A stretch of 26,923 nucleotides of DNA from contig BFEA01000639.1 in assembly GCA_003427395.1 (NCBI GenBank), forward strand, positions 179,036 to 205,958. The letters are read 5' to 3'. This DNA is from Chara braunii. Lineage: Eukaryota > Streptophyta > Charophyceae > Charales > Characeae. The notes below the pieces were generated by a model. It did no database searches, had not been told where the DNA came from, and was given only the letters and a program-made list of their open reading frames with translations. Both the position numbers and the translations under genes were made by a program. Positions 20,161-26,923 of this stretch are shown in pieces. The stretch's first letter is position 1, and each line of letters starts with the position of its first letter.

Positions 20161-22250
20161 TTGTGAGAATGTCTCTCAACAGCTGCAGCCTCTCACGCCT
20201 CCCCAACATAGACATAGCCTTCCATGATCTGACATCCGGATCGCGCACAGCCACGAGGTAACCAGGTCCTCTAGTACCTTGAATCCATTGCACTGGAACC
20301 CTGACTCCTTTTTCCAACTCGAATCCGGGGCCATCTCTCGGCGCTTTCCCAGATTCACCTTGTTTGGTGGCAGGCTCCACACCATCTCTCCCCGGCAACT
20401 GTCGAGGTCGTTCTCTCTCTGATAGTTGCCTCACCCGACTCAACCATTGTTTTGTAAAGGTCATCAATAAGCTCCTGATCAAGGAAGCGTTGATTATATC
20501 TGAATTCCTCATCAGGGATATCCAGAATCCTGTCCAACTTGACAGAAATGAACTGCATTTCCGACCTCAGTTTACCATTCTCGTCGAACTCCAGGAAGAA
20601 TCCTTTGCTCAGATGACTAGAAGAATTCCCAGGCAGCAGAATCTGCAAACCGGGCGGTCTGGTGACTGTCTTGCCCACAGCGTCTTCATCCGACTGTGGT
20701 TGGTCCGGTGGAAAAACGTAAGTTTTTTCCATCACACCTCCCTTCGCTGCTTTTTTCCTTGGCTGCCGTTTTTTCTTCATGGCCTCCTCAGCCTCCCTCG
20801 TACGTTGGACGGCCTCTTCAACTGCCAGCATTTTCAACTTGCGTTTGCCCTCCTCTTGCTTGGCTCCCCCCTCCTGCTTGGTTTTCATCTTCCTTTTATT
20901 CTCAGCTAGTCGGACTACATCGGCATGCGCCGGCTCGACCCCAACTTCGTGGTGCATTTCCCCTCGCCCTGGATGCGCTTTCCAATGCCCATGACCCGGC
21001 GCGAGCAGCTGCGTTCGTTTGGAACCCTGATGCACATCTGCATACCCTCCCTCGCCGGTTGTTTCCTCTTCTTGCCCTTCGTCCTCATGCTCAACCCCTA
21101 GACGACCCTCCAACTCGTCCGGCCCACCCCTCTCGCTGATTGTGTGCTCACTCTCTACTCCCTCTTCTTCGCCACCCTCCTCATATTCTTCACGTTCTTC
21201 ATTGCGCTCCCATTCTTCTGCGCTGTTCTCCTCGTCGTCATCTCCAAAATATTGTGGCCCAACAGGAATGGCCAACTCATAGCGCGGCGGGCGGACCAAG
21301 GAAATGGGTTCCTTGGTTGATCTTGGTCTATGCTTCACAGGGGCTGACGACACGATTTGGCCGCGACACGGACCTTTCTCCCCGATCTGCCCAGATTTCG
21401 TAACTCATGTTGCAGCAACCGTAGTCCGAAGAGATGGCGGAGGGCGGGCACCTATAATGATCGGTTTCGACGACGGAGCCGCCTCCAAAGACGACGAAAG
21501 CACGCTTTTCGGTTCAGATATGTGGTCGGAAGAATGCACCACCGGCTCATGCCCTGCGACCACATGTCTGTCGAAGAATGTGAAAACCGATCGAAGGTCC
21601 GGCAACGTCAATTTCTCCGCCCCAGGCGGATTGAAAATGTCATAAAGCCTCGTGTCGTACCCAGCGTGTTTGGCCCAACGAAGAGCAACACGTTTGACAC
21701 CCGCCATCCGCTCACCTCTAGCGTTAAGGACCATCGTCAACTCCAACATGGCCGACAGTGATTTTTCTCCACTCCACTTAACCACACCGCCAATTGGAAC
21801 AATGTTATCTTTTATCACCACGTACAAAACCAGCCCACCCGAGCGTTCCCCGATTCCACCCACCCAGTCCAACATCCAACACTTGTCTTTGTGGTCGACG
21901 ACAGGCACCTCGTCTCCCACACCTGCAGCGGACGTGTCACCAGACCTTTTACGCCTCGGCACAACGTCCATCGGAGATTTCCCCTGTCAACCAGTAGCCT
22001 CCTCTTCTCGACCCGCAGCCCCACCACTCATCAGCACAGCCGAATCCGGTCCCGAACCTCCAACATGGGCGGAAGGAGTGCCCGTAGAAGGTGCACCCCG
22101 CAGCACCGGGGTTCGGTGGCCCTTAGACCCCGGTGTGTCGCCAGCCCCCACGCCAGCTGTCGGTGTCCCCTTCGGTTTTTTCGGAGACTGCTCCATGCTC
22201 CCGGAACCAGCACTAGTACGTCGTTTGCTTGGCTTCCCCTCGCGATCCAT
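20161..22250 (-). pseudogene. N-terminal part of the fused gene, charged with a ParB-like stretch
   Basis: ATG 22250 begins a Pro/Gly/Ser-rich region with basic patches (GKPSKRR, KKPKG). TGA 21987-89 and TGA 21405-07 interrupt the same frame and both read as former CGA. Between them is a compact hydrophobic segment (about 21900-21600). After 21353 come an acidic block of about 60 residues rich in Glu/Asp, a long charged helix rich in Lys/Glu with KKKRQPRKKAAKGG, then at 20550-20430 VKLDRILDIPDEEFRYNQR-LDQELIDDLYKTMVESG. This is similar in layout to the N-terminal part of ParB-type domains. The frame then shifts near 20400 into a segment with VPVQWIQGTRGPGYLVAVRDPD and RRERLQLLRDIL. There is no ATG immediately at 21353, so the acidic region is not an independent gene. 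Confidence 0.55.
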
Positions 22251-22261
22251 GTCGAGCAGCT

Positions 22262-23170
22262 AGTCGCAACTCAAGAAAACGCACAAGCGAGAAAGCAGTC
22301 ATTGCTTTGCCAACGTGCAAACACCACAGCACTTGAGAACAAGAGTAGACAGGAACACAGAGCAACTGAAGCGGGCCGCAGCCCTCCAGCTCATCGTCGT
22401 TTCACTGTTGTGTCAAACTCGACGGCCGTGCCACGACGTCCTCCAGTACCGTCAAATCCGACACAATAGCGACATTGCGGTGTCATCGTGTCACTGTTGT
22501 GTCGAACCCGGCGACACTGCGCGGGCTGACCAACCGTCGTGTTGGACACGACAGCTACACTGTTGTCTGTCGTGCGACAGTCGACCAAGCGGCCCTTCAT
22601 GCACCGTCTGGTCGCCAGATAACAGTGTCCATGTCGTGCTCGACACGATGGTCGCCAAACGGTGCCTGTAGGGGAGCTGACCGTCGTGTTCGACACGACA
22701 GCGACACTGCCGTCCGCCGTTCGACAGTCGACCAAGTGCCCCTTCGGGCACCGTCTCGAATCCGACACGAGAGCGACATTGCGGTGTCGTCGTGTCACTG
22801 TCGTGTCGAACCCAACGGCACTGCGCGGGCTGACCAACCGTCGTATCGGATACGACAGCTACACTGTTGTCTGTCGTGCGACAGTCAACCAAGCGGCCCT
22901 TCATGCACCGTCTGGTCGCTAGATAACAGTGTCCATGTCGTGTTCGACACGATGGTTGCCAAACGGTGCCTGTAGGGGAGCTGACCGTCGTGTTCGACAC
23001 GACAGCGACACTGTCGTCCGCCGTTCGACAGTCGACCAAGTGTCCCTTCGGGCACCGTCTGGCGACCATTGTGTCGAACACGAGAGCGACACTAGGGTGT
23101 ATTGTGCGACATTTGCCGGGTTCGACACAATGGTCGGCGGACGGTGCCTAAAGGGGCACTTGATCACGAG
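22262..23170. repeat. About 304-bp higher-order tandem repeat built from GTGTCGAACACGA words
   Basis: The phrase GACATTGCGGTGTC...TCACTGT starts at 22471 and 22775 (304 bp apart), and a diverged third start lies at 23088. Within each copy shorter near-palindromes such as CGTGTTCGACACGACAG and ACAGTCGACCAAG recur. Open frames in several phases are by-products of the array. It lies immediately upstream of ATG 22250 of the minus-strand gene, where a promoter would be expected. Confidence 0.85.
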
Positions 23171-23740
23171 AACACAAGACAACAGATCGCAGACACTGCT
23201 TAACACGGAGAAACATTGACTGCTGAATGTTTGTGCACGCAAAACATCAGAACAATGTGTTTTTGTTTTTCGAAAGAAAATACAACATGAGAACAACAAT
23301 CAAACACTCGGCTGACAACGATGTGTCGGTGTCCAAAGCCAAACCAAAAACACGTGTCATCATTCCCGGGTTTCAATGAATCGGAAAACAATATGAGGAA
23401 AACAACGTCAAACGTGTGTACTTTTGGCCACTGAACACATGACGAGAACAACTAGCAGATACCGCGTATTGTTATCGAATAACAAATTGAGAACAGCAAT
23501 TGAGAACAACCAGCAAATACGGCGTATTGTTATTGAAATAACACATTGAGAACAGCAATCGCAATGCGAATTCCACGAGGTTGTCTATCGACTACGGGAA
23601 ACAATCTCACCGTTGCGGCCATTTCGGCCATTCAGTATGCCGTTTTGGCCATCCAGTACGACGAAGGCTATCTACCGATTACGGGGAACAATCTCGCCAT
23701 TGCGGCCATTCAACACGCTAATTGGCGATCCAAAGGTCAG
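23171..23740. repeat. Non-coding stretch with 58-bp and 87-bp duplications
   Basis: A 58-bp unit starting GAGAACAAC is doubled at 23444 and 23502 (…GCGTATTGTTAT…AACAGCAAT). An 87-bp unit with TACGGG(A/G)AACAATCTC..CC.TTGCGGCCATT starts at 23590 and 23677. No gene was recognised. Downstream sequence of the unknown minus-strand gene may extend into it. Confidence 0.65.
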
Positions 23741-23857
23741 CTATTGTGCCGTCTCAGCAAACACCGAAATGTATGTCATTCGCACGAACCCGGAGTTCCC
23801 GACGAGAGAAGCGCCTATAGCATCCCGAATTGAAACGACTTTAGCCCCGACCTCGCG

Positions 23858-24571
23858 TCATGCGACAACGTCCTCCACATGGCCACCCACCACAATATCC
23901 AGTCTCCCATCTACCCTTCTTTGAACTAAACACATATCCCTCCCTGACATAGACAACTCGTTCCTGGACACATACACGACAACATCGGTCAAGTTTCTTG
24001 CCCTGATCGAAACGGCAATACAAAGGACGCTACAGAAGATAAAGTATGCCAGACGCAATCTTACACAACAATACGAAACTGCTCCTGGCGACAAACTGGG
24101 AGATCGCAACGGATAATGATCGATGAACTGAGAATGTCACGCACAATCGAGTAACTCCTGTTTCATAACACGGCACCAGGTGCGAGGCGAGGTTGTCACA
24201 TATTCGCAGTCCAAAACCCCCACAACACGGCTTATTTTTAGTTTTTTACACAGTAGCGGCAAGCGCACGGGACGCAGCACATCAGATGGCACGGGAATGC
24301 GTTTGCCGAATTCGGACATATTCGCGAACTCATAATCGCATGCCCACGAGCATCTCTCCATCATATTCACCCACTCGCACTCCTCCCACGAGTCCAAATG
24401 TTTGTCGCCAAACGGGAGGATTCTCATCCAAGGGTCGCATTTGAAGTCTTCTGGACAAGCGCCTTCATAGGTTACGCTACCCTGACATTGTCGGACGTAC
24501 AGCGCGCAAGGTGGGAAAGCGTGTGCCTTGCGTGCACGCCAAAGTGCTAGGGTCATATTAGAGATCTCCAT
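23858..24571 (-). CDS. Unknown cysteine-rich protein, two exons
   Basis: Exon 1 runs from ATG 24571 to 24141, exon 2 from 24029 to the TGA at 23858-60, giving 201 codons. The intron (24140-24030, 111 bp) has GT-AG ends (GC/GTGACA, CTTCTGTAG/C), and splicing joins LLDCA to VLCIAVSIRARN in frame. Exon 1 is rich in Cys and Trp (PPCALYVRQC, WEECEWVNMMERCSWAC). Exon 2 has VVVYVSRNELSMSGRD and GRLDIVVGGHVEDVVA. Beyond the TGA the same frame stays open with sensible codons (REVGAKVVSIRDAIGASLVGN...) to TAG 23741-43, so the true protein may be longer and this copy may have lost its end by CGA-to-TGA. No signal peptide, membrane segment or known domain was recognised. Confidence 0.5.
24030..24140 (-). 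other. Predicted intron of the unknown two-exon gene
   Basis: 111 bp with GT at 24140-24139 and AG at 24031-24030, preceded by a T-rich tract (TTTATCTTCTGTAG). The exon lengths (431 and 172 bases) sum to a multiple of three. Confidence 0.55.
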
Positions 24572-24613
24572 AGCAACAGTGAAGAGAAGACGCTCTGCAC
24601 GGCACAAGGGCAA

Positions 24614-24829
24614 CGGTCAATAGCAGCAATAGAACAACCAGCAGCAGCATAGAACTATTCACCCCGCTCCCACCAACAATGGAACAAACCAGGCCGCACG
24701 ACAATACAATGCACAGAATCTATGAGCGCAATCCACGCCCATGCACGGTCCATAGCACTGCGCACAATCATGAACGATTCGATGACATTGCACCGCACAC
24801 ATTCTCGTTCCACTAGAGGACAGGGAAGG
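24614..24829. promoter_or_regulatory. Upstream region of the unknown gene, no clear element
   Basis: The interval between the predicted minus-strand start and the satellite. It has no TATA box or other signal that can be supported, and is listed only because a promoter should lie here or in the satellite. Confidence 0.25.
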
Positions 24830-25920
24830 ATCGTGTTCGATTCAACAACAGGGCGCTCGCCTATCGTGTTCGACACGACGATCGTGTTCGATTCGACGAT
24901 CGTGTCCGACTCGACAATCGTGTCCGACTCGACGATCGTGTTCGACTCGACTATCGTGTTAGACTCGACTATCGTGCTAGACTGGACGATCGTGTTCGAC
25001 TCGACGACAGGGCACTCGACGAACGTGTTCGACTCGACAAACGCAGTCGACGATCGTGTTCGACTCGACGGTCGTATTCGACTCGACGATCGTGCCCGAC
25101 TCGACGATCGTGTTCGACTTGACGAACGTGTTCTACTCGACGGTCGTGTTCAACTCGACAAACGTGTTCGACTCGACGAACGTGTTCGACTCGACGATCG
25201 TGTCCGACTCGACGAACGTGTTCGACTCGACAATCATGTTCGACTCGACGGTCGTGTTCGACTCGACGATCGTGTCCGACTCGACGAACGTGTTCGACTC
25301 GACGAACGCAATCGACGATCGTGTTCGACTCGACGATTGTGTTCGACTCGACGATCGTGTTAGACTCGACCACCGTGTCCGTCTCGCCGATCGTTGTCCG
25401 ACTTGACGTGTTCGACTCGCCTATCGTGTTCGACTCGACGAACGCAATCGACGATTGTGTTTGACTCGACGATCGTATTCGACTCGACGATCGGGCAGTG
25501 TCGTGTTCGACTCGACTATTGTGTTCGAATCGACGATCGGGCAGTGTCGTGTTCGACTCGACAATCGGGCAGCGTCGTGTTCGGCTCGACTATCGTGTTC
25601 GACTCGACGATCGGGCAGTATCGTGTTCGACTTGACGATCGTGTTCGAGTCGACTATCGTATTCGACTCGATGATCGGGCAGTGTCGTGTTCGACTCGAC
25701 GAGCGTGTTCGACTCAACTGTCGTGTTCGACTCGACAATCAGACATCGGGCACGATCGCGTTCGTGTCGGGCACTGTCGTGTTCCACTCGACGATTGGGC
25801 ACGATCGTGTTCGACACGACGATCGGAGACGATCGTATTGGACTCGACGATCGGGCGCGATCGTGTTCGACTCGGTGATGGGGCACCATCGTGTTCGACT
25901 CGACGACCGGAAGTGCCACG
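24830..25920. repeat. 18-bp satellite, ATCGTGTTCGACTCGACG
   Basis: About 1.1 kb of an 18-bp unit with variants (GTGTCCGAC, GAACGTGTTC, GGTCGTGTTC). From about 25490 the units are separated by GGGCAGTGTC or GGGCACGATC spacers. Because 18 is a multiple of three and the unit lacks stops in several frames, long six-residue-periodic open frames appear on both strands (VFDSTI, VESNTI, RVEHDR). They are not regarded as genes. Confidence 0.92.
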
Positions 25921-26250
25921 TGACGTTACGTGGTTGAATCCGGGCTGCGTGGTTGTGTCCTCACCGTCCGATCCTTCAAACTTGGGGTGCTCCGCTGTGG
26001 TTGTGCGTCGCGATCTCGGGCCATATGCTTGCTACGTAGTCGCGCTAAACACGCCTCTCGACAGTTCTGTGGTCCGCCGTCGCGACGAGCAGGTGGTCGG
26101 CTATGCACGGACCGAATCCCTGCGCTCCGTTGCCGCGCTGTACACGAGCCTCCACTGCGCTGCGTTGTGGCACGAGCCTCCGCTGCGCTGCGTCGACGAA
26201 CCTCCGTTGCGCTGCTCTACTGCTGCTTTGCTGAACTGAAACGAAAATGG
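25921..26250. other. GC-rich stretch with short CGAGCCTCCGCTGCGCTGC repeats
   Basis: Between 26145 and 26220 the phrase (C/G)A(C/A)GA(G/A)CCTCC(A/G)(C/T)TGCGCTGC occurs three times. Open frames on both strands reflect high GC content. No gene was recognised. Confidence 0.5.
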
Positions 26251-26460
26251 GAACTGGTGGCCCTCCCTCATATATATAGTTTTTCGGGAGGGCCCTTCGC
26301 GAGCACCTGCTGGCCGTCCGATCTGGGAATACTGACGGCCGGGATCTTACGATGGGGAGTAGTGGGCCTGCCTCATATAAATGGTTTTTCGGGTGGGCCC
26401 TCCACGCGTGCCTGCTGGCCGTCCGATCCGGGAGTACGGAAGGTCCGATCCAGGAATACG
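26251..26460. repeat. 105-bp tandem duplication, each copy with a TATA-like box
   Basis: Copies share CCTCATATA (26266 and 26371, 105 bp apart), GTTTTTCGGG, GGGCCCT, CTGCTGGCCGTCCGATC and GG(A/G)A(G/A)TAC. The first has TATATATA, the second TATAAAT. The CCCTCC...GGAGGGCCC flanks can pair across the box. A promoter role for plus-strand transcription is possible but unproven. Confidence 0.65.
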
Positions 26461-26782
26461 GACGGTCAGGGCGATCCAATGCCTGCAGTTGGCCGCGATC
26501 GTTTTTCCCCCTTGGCCGGAGCGGAGGCGCGGGGATGACGTTCAGCTGCAGAGCAGAAATGTGATTCTCGCACATGAGTTCCCGCGACATTGTGTCATCG
26601 TTCGCGTTATGGGAGAATCAGCTCAGCCGTCCCCCAACGTCGACACGACAACTGCCCCGCTCTCCAGGTTAGTGCCGCTTCGGCCAACACCCCACCCCGC
26701 GAGAGAAAGAGAAAAACCTCCGTGTCCAATGCTGGTTTATCGGTGACGTCAACAAGTTTTCTCGAACACTTTCACCCCAGTC
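26461..26782. other. No recognised gene
   Basis: GC-rich sequence between the TATA-containing duplication and the terminal array. Short open frames have no motif. Confidence 0.45.
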
Positions 26783-26923
26783 GTCGTCATGTCGAACACG
26801 ATGGTCGACACCGTCGTCGTCGTGTCAAACACGATGGTCGTCGTGTTGAACACGATCGTTGTCATGTCTGACACACTGGTCATCGTGTCAAACACGACGG
26901 TCGTCATGTTAAACACGATCGTT
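26783..26923. repeat. 21-bp tandem array, runs off the window
   Basis: Units of the type GTCGTCGTGTCAAACACGATG, 21 bp, with substitutions. Mostly regular copies, with one 12-bp extra step after the first unit. The core GTGTC(G/A)AACACGA is the same near-palindrome as in the 22.3-23.2 kb array. Confidence 0.85.

Larger units (their letters stand above)
15034..22250 (-). pseudogene. Giant fused gene: charged N-terminus, methyltransferase-like domain, repeat linker, Ulp1 protease
   Basis: The whole interval reads as one minus-strand gene. ATG 22250 follows an in-frame TAG and starts a frame that continues, through TGA 21987-89 and TGA 21405-07, to about 20355. A frameshift near 20400 and a one-base A insertion in an AAAA run near 20130 move it to the frame that then stays open from 20088 to the first splice donor at 16490, interrupted only by TAG 18985-87, TAG 18703-05 and TAG 16786-88. 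Two introns follow (16490-16216 and 15987-15840). From ATG 18651 the spliced length is 3195 bases, a whole number of codons. Sense across each stop (for example LLRG-stop-HKAPSEKEV) argues for one ancestral protein, but the alternative of two adjacent genes sharing a frame by chance cannot be excluded. Predicted function unknown. Confidence 0.6.

Noticed and set aside
21353-21353. GTG as the start of a separate acidic protein
   Set aside because: GTG starts are not expected in a eukaryotic nuclear gene, and the frame is continuous with the upstream region apart from one TGA.
22391-23219. Several overlapping open frames of 100-200 codons on both strands
   Set aside because: They follow the 304-bp array and repeat with it, so they reflect stop-poor repeat sequence rather than genes.
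24722-25406. Long open frames with six-residue periodicity (VFDSTI, VESNTI)
   Set aside because: They are open on both strands because the 18-bp unit has no stop in those frames. Nothing beyond the repeat is encoded.
24830-25920. CRISPR-like array
   Set aside because: The unit repeats head to tail without unique spacers, and the surroundings are eukaryotic with introns and LINEs.

Overview
The window looks like repeat-rich, non-coding-dominated nuclear DNA of a plant-lineage eukaryote. The evidence is GT-AG introns, an L1-type LINE with a zinc-knuckle ORF1, an Ulp1 (C48) protease gene of the kind common in plant transposons, a DUF7869-like transposase, poly-A/poly-T runs and long simple arrays. 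The combination and protein style suggest a charophyte alga such as Chara, but that is an inference. No tRNA, rRNA, CRISPR array or bacterial operon was seen.

Layout. 1-1300: non-coding DNA with two pairs of perfect hairpins, a purine tract and a C-tract. 1.3-5.8 kb (+): a decayed LINE with ORF1 (zinc knuckle), APE-type endonuclease and reverse transcriptase. 5.8-7.0 kb: AT-rich non-coding DNA. 7.0-8.5 kb (-): the 3' part of another, or an inverted, LINE ORF2. 9.4-12.3 kb (-): a decayed transposase of the DUF7869-like family, interrupted by a 349-bp non-autonomous element with an 8-bp target duplication. 13.1-15.1 kb: four tandem repeat families (66, 274, 92 and 65 bp). 15.0-22.25 kb (-): one very long, decayed gene. 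From its 5' end it carries an acidic/charged N-terminus, a short ParB-like stretch, a beta-class amino-methyltransferase-like domain whose catalytic motifs are replaced, a Gly/Ser linker built partly from a minisatellite, and an intact Ulp1 cysteine protease spread over three exons. 22.26-23.17 kb: a tandem array just upstream of that gene's ATG. 23.74-24.57 kb (-): a small two-exon gene of unknown function. 24.83-25.92 kb: an 18-bp satellite. 25.9-26.9 kb: duplicated TATA-containing units and a 21-bp array running off the end.

Two themes tie the window together. First, nearly every coding region is kept in frame except for isolated stops that read most simply as CGA, CAA or CAG turned into TGA, TAA or TAG by C-to-T change. 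This is what decay of methylated transposable elements would produce. Second, one short near-palindromic motif (GTGTTCGACTCGAC / GTGTCGAACACGA) recurs in three separate arrays and inside the coding linker of the protease gene.

The best candidate for something undescribed is the fusion of a catalytically altered methyltransferase-like domain to an Ulp1 protease, possibly together with the downstream transposase as one large mobile element.
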